From positions 1-7,373 of the forward strand of contig CAMATO010000048.1 in the NCBI GenBank assembly GCA_945861165.1: a stretch of 7,373 bases of DNA, read 5' to 3'. The notes below the pieces were generated by a model. It was not told the DNA's origin. It saw only the letters and a program-made list of their open reading frames with translations, and ran no database searches. Shown one piece after another: positions 1 through 5,812 of this stretch; the first letter of the stretch is position 1, and each line of letters starts with the position of its first letter. The translations under genes and the position numbers were made by a program. The DNA is from Bifidobacterium breve (GTDB lineage: Bacteria; Actinomycetota; Actinomycetes; S36-B12; UBA5976).

Positions 1-237
1 GATCAAGATGAAATCATTATTGTGCTTAAAGGAAAAGTTGAACAATGGGTTGATAAGAACAAACAAATATTAAATGCAGGAGATTCTGCATTTGTGCCTA
101 AGAATACTGTTCATGCCTCATTTAATATTTTCGATGAAACAGCAACCTTGCAAGTTGTACTTGCCCCAGCAAAAGGTGAAACCGGTTATGAATTAGTTGA
201 TGTTGCTGAAGATGAGCCTTGGAAGTCAATTAGATAG
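1..237 (+). CDS. Cupin-domain protein, C-terminal part (5' end outside window)
   Basis: The frame is open from base 1 and ends at a TAG stop, giving the last 78 residues of a protein whose start lies outside the window. The visible part matches the second half of a small single-domain cupin (Cupin_2 type): a DEIIIVLKGK strand, the turn LNAGDSAFVPKNTVH with the G-D, P and H of cupin motif 2, and then a strand ending in VVLAP. The histidine in NTVH sits where the motif-2 metal ligand is expected. Motif 1 with the other metal ligands would lie at or before the left edge; only its likely DE is seen. A GTG at base 22 could be read as a start, but it would cut the domain in half, so the partial reading is preferred. 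Substrate and role cannot be told from this fragment; cupins include isomerases, dioxygenases and ligand sensors. The fold is well supported, the function unknown. Confidence 0.75.
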   Translation, partial: DQDEIIIVLKGKVEQWVDKNKQILNAGDSAFVPKNTVHASFNIFDETATLQVVLAPAKGETGYELVDVAEDEPWKSIR

Positions 238-274
238 TTGTTTTTGCAAGATTCACTCATTTGTGTTAGTCTTT

Positions 275-294
275 TATCAAGATATATCAAGATA
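275..294. promoter_or_regulatory. Putative operator: two tandem 10-bp palindromic repeats upstream of the toxin-antitoxin operon
   Basis: Two abutting perfect copies of TATCAAGATA lie at 275-284 and 285-294. Each copy is itself an inverted repeat, TATC-AA-GATA. The 10-bp period puts both copies on the same face of the helix, the usual arrangement for cooperative binding of ribbon-helix-helix dimers. A possible promoter overlaps it: TTGTGT (261-266) as -35 and TATATC (283-288) as -10 with a 16-bp spacer, so a bound repressor would cover the -10. The repeat is directly visible; its role as the antitoxin's autoregulatory operator is inferred from position and from how such operons are normally controlled. 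Confidence 0.55.
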
Positions 295-299
295 TTTCT

Positions 300-303
300 G
301 GAG
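300..303 (+). promoter_or_regulatory. Ribosome binding site of the antitoxin gene
   Basis: GGAG lies 5 nt before the ATG at 309. A second in-frame ATG at 318 would be 14 nt away, so the site favours the first ATG as the start. Confidence 0.55.
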
Positions 304-308
304 ACATA

Positions 309-536
309 ATGACAGTCATGAGAGAGAAGTTTTCTTCCCAAGCCGATCCAAAATTGTTAGCTAAAGTTCGTGAAGTTGCCGAAAAAGAGGGGCGACAGTT
401 TCAATCAATTCTTGAAGAAGCCCTCCAAGAATATCTAGATCGCAACCAAACTCTCAAACCACGAGCTCACATCATGGAAACACTTGGAGTGAGCATGATG
501 GAGTTTGATGAGCTGTATAAAAATTTGGCTAAATGA
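309..536 (+). CDS. Ribbon-helix-helix antitoxin of a Fic/Doc-type toxin-antitoxin pair
   Basis: A 75-residue protein that probably binds DNA to repress its own operon and neutralises the toxin encoded directly downstream. Residues about 5-44 (REKFSSQADPKLLAKVREV and on through the SILEEALQEYL helix) have the short N-terminal strand plus two helices of a ribbon-helix-helix fold. The MREKFSSQ...LL...A..EGRQ..S..EEAL pattern is familiar from small antitoxins beside Fic/Doc toxins. The C-terminal tail (about 50-75), with METLGVSMMEFDELYKNLAK, is the likely toxin-binding part. ATG 309 is preferred over ATG 318 because of GGAG at 300-303. Its TGA overlaps the toxin's ATG by 4 nt (ATGA), which suggests translational coupling. 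Palindromic repeats just upstream are a plausible operator. The fold assignment is firm from pattern and context; DNA binding and neutralisation are inferred. Confidence 0.85.
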   Translation: MTVMREKFSSQADPKLLAKVREVAEKEGRQFQSILEEALQEYLDRNQTLKPRAHIMETLGVSMMEFDELYKNLAK

Positions 537-916
537 AAAGGGTTAATTATTTAACCCCCATTGAAGCCCTGGCAATTCATGCAATATTGCTAAAAAGATA
601 TGGCGGCAGTCAAGGAAAAGTTGATATGGGTTTGCTTGAGTCTGCGCTGTATAGGCCACAGACAGGTTATTACCCCGATATCATTTCCCAGGCTACCGCC
701 TTATTTGAGAGTTTAATTATGAATCATCCATTCACTGATGGAAACAAAAGAGTGGGATTTGCCGTTACTGATATTTTTTTAAGGGAAAACGGTTATAAAT
801 TTAAAGCAAGTCCATCCAATATTTATTTAGAAATTATCAATAGACTTGAGACAAATAATTTTAAGTACGAAACACTTATAATTTGGATGAAAAATAATAC
901 TGCAAAAATTAATTAG
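533..916 (+). CDS. doc: Fic/Doc family toxin (death-on-curing type)
   Basis: A 127-residue single-domain protein, the size of phage P1 Doc. The Fic active-site loop reads HPFTDGNKR at residues 65-73, matching HxFxDGNKR with the catalytic histidine H65, the phosphate/metal-binding D69 and N71, and K72-R73. Flanking segments LLESALYRPQTG and FLRENGY are also typical of the Doc branch. Doc phosphorylates elongation factor Tu and so stops translation, whereas most other Fic proteins transfer AMP. The loop does not by itself settle which reaction occurs, but the GNKR version and short length point to the Doc group. No N-terminal inhibitory (S/T)xxxE(G/N) helix is seen, so inhibition should come from the antitoxin encoded upstream with a 4-nt overlap. 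The 3' end overlaps the convergent MFS gene by 8 nt. The loop looks intact, with no sign of decay. Confidence 0.9.
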   Translation: MKRVNYLTPIEALAIHAILLKRYGGSQGKVDMGLLESALYRPQTGYYPDIISQATALFESLIMNHPFTDGNKRVGFAVTDIFLRENGYKFKASPSNIYLEIINRLETNNFKYETLIIWMKNNTAKIN

Positions 917-2051
917 ATAATTGCTGAATAGTTGATCTGTAACCAATCAGGAAGAAAACCAAAGCTAGGCCCGAAGGAATCATCATAAATAATGGTGCAA
1001 ACTCAGCCCCAAGTTTGTTCATATAAATACCTATTAAATAAGGAAAAATCATTGATCCTGAAATGGACGAAAAGAAAATGAAACCAGTTATTCGAGCATT
1101 GCCTGGACTAATTTTTACCACCCAAGCAAAAGCCATTGAAAACACAGGACCACCAGATAATCCTAAGAAAATAATTGCAATCCAATAAAGATCTGTGGCA
1201 TAAAGTAAAAAAAGAGCTGGAATTAAGCATAAGACTGAAACAAGTGTAACTAACCCAAAATTTAGTTTATCAATATATTTCAACAAAACTAATCGAATAG
1301 CTAAAAGGGAAATGAAAAATACAGATAATCCCAAAGACGCTTTAGAGGTGGACCAGCCTTTAGCTAATAAGTAACTTGGAATCCAACCTGTAGCTGCTGC
1401 TTCTAGCCCAACGTAGGCAGAAATTCCTAACAGTAAAAAAGTGATTGATGAATTATGATTTGATTTTTTGTGTGATTCTTCAGGTTCATGATGTAATTGA
1501 CCTTCAGTGTTTGAGTAAAATACTGCAGCAATTATGAATGATAGAACTATAAATAGACTTAAAACATAAGCATAATAGTTTTGAAGTGTTAAACCAAATA
1601 TACTTGGAACTAAAATAGAAGCTGTAGCAAATCCAATATTATTTTTATTAGCCCTTCTTGAAGCTTCTATCCCCCCAACATCAACAACTAACTGTCCAAT
1701 TGCAACTTGAACTATTCCAAAACTTACTCCAATTATTACCACACCAAATAACACAAAATTCCAAGTTGGAGCAATTATTAACAAACCTATGCCGATTGCA
1801 ACAATAACTGTTCCAATCGATCCAGCAACAGCTCCTTTTATTTTGTCAACAAAATAGGTTGCAATGAATACACCAGCAAGTCCACTTAAACCAGTTAAGG
1901 CAAAAATTCTTCCACCAATTGCTAAATCAAGTGAATATTTATCTATGTAATAAGGAACTAAAACACCATAACCTGAAACAAAGCCACCTAAAACACCAAT
2001 TGTTGCAATGGCTGCCCGAACACTATTTTTGTTTAGTTGTAATGAGGACAT
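909..2051 (-). CDS. Major facilitator superfamily permease
   Basis: A 380-residue integral membrane protein with about 12 hydrophobic segments in two halves, separated by a charged, histidine-rich central loop at residues about 181-202 (NTEGQLHHEPEESHKK...). This is the usual MFS layout of two six-helix bundles. The first half has the GRIFALTGLSGLAGVFIATYF stretch followed by DKIKG, where the MFS loop 2-3 motif is expected, in degenerate form. The second half begins with AYVGLEAAATGWIPSYL, which recalls the YVG-E-W-YL pattern of FucP-like sugar permeases; this is only a hint about substrate. It starts 9 nt after the tatB stop and no Shine-Dalgarno site is evident, so translation may depend on coupling with tatB. 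Its 3' end overlaps the Fic/Doc gene tail to tail by 8 nt. The family is clear; the substrate is not. Sugar or drug/metabolite export are both possible. Confidence 0.85.
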   Translation of the reverse strand: MSSLQLNKNSVRAAIATIGVLGGFVSGYGVLVPYYIDKYSLDLAIGGRIFALTGLSGLAGVFIATYFVDKIKGAVAGSIGTVIVAIGIGLLIIAPTWNFVLFGVVIIGVSFGIVQVAIGQLVVDVGGIEASRRANKNNIGFATASILVPSIFGLTLQNYYAYVLSLFIVLSFIIAAVFYSNTEGQLHHEPEESHKKSNHNSSITFLLLGISAYVGLEAAATGWIPSYLLAKGWSTSKASLGLSVFFISLLAIRLVLLKYIDKLNFGLVTLVSVLCLIPALFLLYATDLYWIAIIFLGLSGGPVFSMAFAWVVKISPGNARITGFIFFSSISGSMIFPYLIGIYMNKLGAEFAPLFMMIPSGLALVFFLIGYRSTIQQLSN

Positions 2052-2060
2052 GAATGCTTG

Positions 2061-2351
2061 TTAAGTAGCGTCCTGATCGAATTTCTTTTGAACTTGTGGT
2101 TTGGTGTCATCTTTATCTTCAAAAACATTATTAGCTAAATTTGTTGGATCTAACTTAGACATATTTTTTAAGTCTAAATCTTTAATTCCTGCAGATTCCA
2201 CTATGTCATCTTTAGCTTTAGTTGCCATATCTCTAACATTTCGAAGCGTCTTTATACCTTGAGCAATATATTTTGGGAGTTTTTCTGGTCCCACCACCAA
2301 TAGACCGATAACGGCTATAACCAATAGTTCAAAGAATCCGACGTCTAACAA
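2061..2351 (-). CDS. tatB: Twin-arginine translocase subunit TatB
   Basis: A 96-residue Tat component, expected to sit in the cytoplasmic membrane with TatC and receive folded twin-arginine precursors. The N-terminus MLDVGFFELLVIAVIGLLVV forms one transmembrane helix (about 4-20) carrying the E8 expected in TatB. The GP hinge (21-22) and EKLPKYIAQGIKTLRNVRDMATKAKDDI (23-50) make the amphipathic helix. VGPEKLP rather than the FGxKKLP of TatA supports TatB; the roughly 45-residue polar tail also fits. The start is TTG at 2349-2351, supported by AAGGAA at 2360-2365 with 8-nt spacing and by the exact family N-terminus. It is followed after 9 nt by the MFS gene. No tatA or tatC lies in the window, so they must be elsewhere. 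TatA is the main alternative; the motif makes TatB more likely. Confidence 0.88.
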   Translation of the reverse strand: MLDVGFFELLVIAVIGLLVVGPEKLPKYIAQGIKTLRNVRDMATKAKDDIVESAGIKDLDLKNMSKLDPTNLANNVFEDKDDTKPQVQKKFDQDAT

Positions 2352-2494
2352 GATGAGACTTCCTTCTCAAAGTAGAGGACTTCTTGCGCTGTTCTAAAGA
2401 TACTCGTATGGTGACTCGGCTAAGCCTGGTGTCTTGAGGTTGACTAAAATTATCTAAGCACCTCACCAGAAATCATCAGGGAGAATCTAAATCA
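2352..2494. promoter_or_regulatory. Divergent intergenic region between tatB (-) and the ATP-grasp ligase gene (+)
   Basis: This 143-bp gap is the only divergent spacer in the window, so promoters for both directions should lie here. On the plus strand, TAAAAT at 2445-2450 matches the -10 consensus in 5 of 6 positions, but no good -35 stands at the right distance; TTGAGG (2434-2439) and TTGACT (2440-2445) are too close. A short palindrome GGCT-A-AGCC lies at 2418-2426 inside an imperfect longer one (2413-2433). AAGGAA (2360-2365) serves tatB and AGGGAG (2478-2483), 11 nt before ATG 2495, serves the ligase gene. The promoter assignment is weak and rests mainly on gene orientation. Confidence 0.4.
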
Positions 2495-3574
2495 ATGAGT
2501 GACAAGGTTTCAGTTGCAGTCATCCTAGGAGGGCGCAACTCCGAGAACTATCGATCCTGTCAATCGGCTAGGGATGTAATTAGTGCCCTAGAAGAAAAAG
2601 GTTATTTAGTTTCTGCCTATGGCATGACCATGGAAGCCAACTGGATCACTTTTGGTGATTTGAATTCTCTTAAGACCGCGTTAAAGAAAGATGCTTTTGA
2701 ATTAAATGAAGAAAGTGTTAAAGATATTGCTGACACCACAGAATCGTTATTGCCTCCTACTTCCCTATTAGAAACCACTGTTGTGTTCTCAACACTGATG
2801 GGTGCTTGGGGATCTGATGGAACTATGCAGGGAATGTTAGAAACAGAAATTGTAAGCTTCGTAGGTTCAGACACTTTAGGATCAGCAATCTCAACTGATA
2901 AATCAACTGCCAAATTATTAATGGAAGCTGTACAAATTCCCACACCAAAACATGTAATTATTCCTGATAAATCTTGGCGTAGAGATCCTTTGTCAAACGT
3001 GGCAAGAGCTGCTGCATTAAAGACTCCTTTGATATCTAAACCGGCTAGAGGAAGTAATGGCGTAGGAATTACTTACATAAGAGTTCCCCGAGATTTTAAA
3101 AAGGGTGTTGACATTGCCAGAAACTTTGACGGCCGAGTTGTTGTTGAAAAATATCATCAACCAGCCCACTTGTTTGAATGCAACGTTATTGAAGATGAAA
3201 AGGGAAAGCCCGTTCTCAGTGGAATAATTCAAACTAATTGGAAAGAAACAGACAAGATTTTCAATTTCATCTCAAGAACAGATAAATCCTCATACTCATT
3301 TTCAAAATTTACGGAACTAGATCCTGAGGTTGTGAAATTAGTACATGATTACGCAAAAAGAGCTTTCGAAGTATTAAAATTATCTGGTTATGCCCAGATT
3401 GAATTTATGATCGACAAGGAAGGCGAGTTGTTAGTAATTGAAGTTAACAGTCAGCCATATTTTGGAAAAGATGGCTCCTTTGCACTGTCCTGGAAAGAAG
3501 CAGGAATAACTTATTCAGACTTAATTGATCGCATCGTTAAGGAAGCACTAGATCGCCCCGTGGGTCTGGTTTGA
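2495..3574 (+). CDS. D-alanine-D-alanine ligase-like ATP-grasp protein (atypical active site)
   Basis: A 359-residue ATP-grasp ligase with the domain order of Ddl, the cytoplasmic enzyme that makes D-Ala-D-Ala for peptidoglycan. Visible motifs: VAVILGGRNSE (8-17, N-terminal nucleotide-fold loop with E17 where Ddl has its conserved Glu); MGAWGSDGTMQGMLE (102-116) and GSAISTDK (129-136), Ddl-like; KPARGSNGVG (182-191), the glycine-rich ATP-grasp loop; VVVEKY (215-220); and IEFMID (302-307) with IEVNSQP (315-321), the metal-binding Glu/Asn strand. Differences are notable. Ddl has GR(I/L)D with a catalytic arginine, here GYAQIE (298-303); Ddl has NTxPGMT with an oxyanion glycine, here NSQPYFGKDG; Ddl has LHGxxGEDG, here LMGAWGSDG. 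The fold is secure, but D-Ala-D-Ala synthesis is not; another amino-acid or peptide ligase activity is possible. The start ATG has AGGGAG 11 nt upstream. The end overlaps the next gene by 4 nt. Confidence 0.82.
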   Translation: MSDKVSVAVILGGRNSENYRSCQSARDVISALEEKGYLVSAYGMTMEANWITFGDLNSLKTALKKDAFELNEESVKDIADTTESLLPPTSLLETTVVFSTLMGAWGSDGTMQGMLETEIVSFVGSDTLGSAISTDKSTAKLLMEAVQIPTPKHVIIPDKSWRRDPLSNVARAAALKTPLISKPARGSNGVGITYIRVPRDFKKGVDIARNFDGRVVVEKYHQPAHLFECNVIEDEKGKPVLSGIIQTNWKETDKIFNFISRTDKSSYSFSKFTELDPEVVKLVHDYAKRAFEVLKLSGYAQIEFMIDKEGELLVIEVNSQPYFGKDGSFALSWKEAGITYSDLIDRIVKEALDRPVGLV

Positions 3575-4350
3575 ATTTCACCCTGCCCCTTGAATTAGGT
3601 GTTGCAGGTTTTGTTATCGCCGCTTTTGCAGTATTTGTAATTGGTCTTGCTAAATCATCAGTTCCAGCAGCAGCCACAATGCCAGTAGGATTATTTGCTT
3701 TAGTTATCCCAGCAAAATTATCAGTCGGTGCGATATTGCCATTATTAATTCTGGGTGATGTTATTGCTTTATTGGCCTTTAGAAAAGCTGGCCGGTGGGA
3801 CATAGTAGTTAAGATCTTGCCTTCAGTATTTGTTGGAATGTTTATTGGATATTTTCTGCTATCTTGGTCAACTTCAAAAGAGGTTGCTTATGTAATTGGA
3901 ACTATTTTGGTTTTCACGGCCATCTATGAGATAAGAAAAAGAATTAAACACGAGAGATTAGAAGATCATGAAAAAATGAATCTCAAAACAAGATCTAAAA
4001 TAACAGCTCAATTTATGGGTGTACTAGTGGGAATTATGACTATGACAGCTAATTCAGCAGGTCCAATTTTCTCACTCTATTTGCTGCAGCTGCAATTACC
4101 TATGCAAACATTTGTGGGAACTAATAGTTGGTTGTTTTTCATCATCAATGTTTCTAAAATTCCTTTAAATGTTCAACTGGGAATTATTACCACCCAAACC
4201 CTAGCCTTAGCATTATTACTATCCCCGTTTGTAATTTTAGGTGGACTTTTTGGGCAAAAAATCATGAAACGCATCAATCAAAGAGCTTTTGAATACACCG
4301 CTCTAACATCAACTTTAATTGCTGGTTTGCTGCTCTTTATTCCCAGATAA
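3571..4350 (+). CDS. TauE/SafE family membrane permease (sulfite exporter-like)
   Basis: A 259-residue membrane protein with about eight hydrophobic segments in two similar halves and a charged loop between them (residues about 120-145, IRKRIKHERLEDHEKMNLKTR). Each half has a family-like signature: PLLILGDVIALLAFRKAGRW (57-76) in the first and ANSAGPIFSLYLLQLQLP (160-177) in the second. Length and topology fit TauE/SafE (DUF81) proteins, which move sulfite, sulfoacetate or other small anions; the substrate cannot be read from sequence. The chosen start is TTG at 3571, overlapping the ligase stop as TTGA; no strong ribosome site is visible, and the frame offers no ATG or GTG nearby upstream, so coupling to the ligase gene is likely. 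The last 36 nt overlap the convergent YrdC-family gene. Family assignment is good, the exact start moderate. Confidence 0.85.
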   Translation: MNFTLPLELGVAGFVIAAFAVFVIGLAKSSVPAAATMPVGLFALVIPAKLSVGAILPLLILGDVIALLAFRKAGRWDIVVKILPSVFVGMFIGYFLLSWSTSKEVAYVIGTILVFTAIYEIRKRIKHERLEDHEKMNLKTRSKITAQFMGVLVGIMTMTANSAGPIFSLYLLQLQLPMQTFVGTNSWLFFIINVSKIPLNVQLGIITTQTLALALLLSPFVILGGLFGQKIMKRINQRAFEYTALTSTLIAGLLLFIPR

Positions 4351-5010
4351 ATCTTCAACTTCCATAACAACATTTTCTATTACTAAAGCAATTTCTGCTA
4401 TGGAAACACTTCCCTGTCTAACCAGTACAGGTAATGGGGAAGTCAAATCAAGAATTGAAGATGGTGTGCTGGTGTTTAATTCACCACCATCTAAATAAAC
4501 CGCTACCTCGTTTCCGAATTGTGCTTTAATTTCATCAATATTTTTACCCATAACTTGACCAACTTTGTTAGGGCTTGTGGTGGCAAGTATTTCCAGATCT
4601 CCCATTATTTCATGAGCAACTGGGTGCAATGGCATTCTCACGGAAACCACATTGGGCACAATGCCTTTATTCCATAATAAGTTATTTAAACCTTTCAAAA
4701 TAAGTGTTAAGGATCCGGGCCAGAAATGCAAATATTTTAGTTTAGCCTCATCGGTGATCCCTGCACAAAATTTATTTATTAACCCAATATTGGCAACAAA
4801 AATTGTTAATGGTGTTTTAGGGGTTTGTCCTTTAATGTTCCACAACAAATTAACAGCTGATTCATCCATTGCTCTTACGGCGAGTGCATAACTTGTGTCA
4901 GTAGGAAAAACAATGGCACGACCAGCAGCGAGAGCTGCTTGGGCAGCTTTTATGCCATTTTCTCTGGGCGCTAAATGCGAAAGGCTAAAAACTCTTGCAG
5001 CAACAAACAT
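4315..5010 (-). CDS. Sua5/YciO/YrdC family protein (threonylcarbamoyl-AMP synthase-like)
   Basis: A 231-residue protein covering a whole YrdC domain. TsaC/Sua5 members make threonylcarbamoyl-AMP from threonine, bicarbonate and ATP for the t6A modification of ANN-decoding tRNAs. Recognisable motifs: AIVFPTDTSYALA (32-44, canonically FPTDTVYGL), NIKGQTPKTPL (58-68), FWPGSLTLIL (96-105), ATTSPNKVG (143-151, canonically SANxSG) and DGGELNTSTPSSILDL (174-189). The KxR nucleotide-binding motif is K60-G-Q62 here, so the arginine seems replaced; S146 and N148 of the SxN motif remain. It may be a divergent TsaC or a YciO-like paralogue of other function, so no symbol is given. Its ATG shares one base with the stop of the isomerase gene (TAATG), implying coupled translation. 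It closes the minus-strand operon and its last 36 nt overlap the TauE gene. The C-terminal 10-15 residues look unconserved. Confidence 0.8.
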   Translation of the reverse strand: MFVAARVFSLSHLAPRENGIKAAQAALAAGRAIVFPTDTSYALAVRAMDESAVNLLWNIKGQTPKTPLTIFVANIGLINKFCAGITDEAKLKYLHFWPGSLTLILKGLNNLLWNKGIVPNVVSVRMPLHPVAHEIMGDLEILATTSPNKVGQVMGKNIDEIKAQFGNEVAVYLDGGELNTSTPSSILDLTSPLPVLVRQGSVSIAEIALVIENVVMEVEDLSGNKEQQTSN

Positions 5011-5771
5011 TATGCAGTTTTATTTATTTTAGTATTGTAACCCGAATGAGCTTTTTCGTAAACATTTCTAAAACCATCTTTTGACCAAGCACTTCTGCCC
5101 ACAAATAGTCCATCACAACTAGCAAGTGCAGCTAACTCTTTAGCGTTTTGAAGATTAACAGAACCACCATAAAGCAGCGGAAAGTCTTTAACGTTTAATT
5201 CTAATTCTTTCAAAACAGCCTTGATTGCTAAGAATGATTTTTCTACGTAACTGCTTTCAGCAGGTGTACCGTTTTCACCAATAGACCAAACAGGTTCATA
5301 AGCTATTAATGCTTTTTTGATATTTAGATCTTTCAAAACCTTTAATTGTTTAAAGAATACTTTCTTACGGTTTTCAACATTTTTTTCTATTGTTGTTTCA
5401 CCAATGCAATAGATAGACATTAGTTCAACATCTTGCAAAGATTTTAGTTGGCTTTTTAATTCTTTATCTTTTTCACCCAGTCCACGCCTTTCAGCATGGC
5501 CGACCATTGCTAAGTCAGCATCAATTTCCTTAATTACTTTGGCCGATATTTCACCGGTGATGTTGCCTTCATTTCCTGAAACTCTTTGTGATCCAACCCA
5601 AAGTCCTGATCCAAAAGACATTTTCTTCATCGTTGCTAATAAGGGCATGGTTGGTAGCACAAAGAATTGGGTATCTTTTTGAGTTTTAGCTAAGAGTGCC
5701 GCAATTTCAACAATTTCTTCATGCAATTCTAAACTTAGTTGTTGTTTAGTATTCGTTCCAAAATAAAACAT
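5010..5771 (-). CDS. Triosephosphate isomerase family protein, probably a carbohydrate-phosphate isomerase paralogue
   Basis: A 253-residue TIM-barrel isomerase of normal family length. Catalytic residues are in place: N7 and K9 in FGTNTKQ (loop 1), H92 in VGHAERR (canonical GHSERR), E159 in AYEPVWSIG, and phosphate-binding YGGSV (201-205). TITGE-like NITGE (70-74) is the usual interface/loop-3 region. Divergences from housekeeping TpiA are the loss of the loop-1 tryptophan (NTK for NWK), flexible loop 6 read as SIGENGTPA rather than AIGTGKTAT, and GLFVGRSAW (221-229) near the C-terminus in place of GxLVGGASL. The GRSAW ending and the transporter operon recall TIM paralogues acting on tetrulose phosphates (EryH/LerI type). 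Conversion of dihydroxyacetone phosphate to glyceraldehyde 3-phosphate is the alternative. AGGA at 5779-5782 gives a 7-nt spaced ribosome site. It follows the ATPase gene after 41 nt and overlaps the YrdC gene by one base. Confidence 0.85.
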   Translation of the reverse strand: MFYFGTNTKQQLSLELHEEIVEIAALLAKTQKDTQFFVLPTMPLLATMKKMSFGSGLWVGSQRVSGNEGNITGEISAKVIKEIDADLAMVGHAERRGLGEKDKELKSQLKSLQDVELMSIYCIGETTIEKNVENRKKVFFKQLKVLKDLNIKKALIAYEPVWSIGENGTPAESSYVEKSFLAIKAVLKELELNVKDFPLLYGGSVNLQNAKELAALASCDGLFVGRSAWSKDGFRNVYEKAHSGYNTKINKTA

Positions 5772-5778
5772 ATTTTTA

Positions 5779-5782
5779 TCCT
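5779..5782 (-). promoter_or_regulatory. Ribosome binding site of the isomerase gene
   Basis: On the minus strand AGGA stands 7 nt before the ATG ending at 5769, and supports that start within the 41-nt gap that follows the ABC ATPase gene. Confidence 0.45.
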
Positions 5783-5812
5783 AGTCTGGCTCAAGCTAGA
5801 CAAAAATTAGAA

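Noticed and set aside
22..237. GTG at base 22 as the start of a complete 71-residue cupin protein
   Set aside because: Residues encoded before it (DQDEIII) are part of the conserved cupin strand, so the gene continues beyond the left edge.
2617..2943. Open frame on the minus strand, about 108 codons
   Set aside because: It lies wholly inside the ligase gene on the opposite strand, has no recognisable motif and no ribosome site; it mirrors the codon pattern of the real gene.
3017..3232. Open frame on the minus strand within the ligase gene
   Set aside because: Antisense to conserved ATP-grasp motifs, with a low-complexity product and no family resemblance.
3537..3803. Open frame on the minus strand across the ligase-TauE junction
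   Set aside because: Antisense to two well-supported genes, and the product has no recognisable domain.
4652..4891. Open frame on the plus strand inside the YrdC-family gene
   Set aside because: The opposite frame encodes recognisable YrdC motifs; this one has none.
5784..5801. Small hairpin (GTCTGGC - TCAA - GCTAGAC) between the ATPase and isomerase genes, considered as a terminator or attenuator
   Set aside because: In the transcribed minus-strand RNA the 7-bp stem has an A-C mismatch and is not followed by a U-run, and the downstream gene belongs to the same operon.
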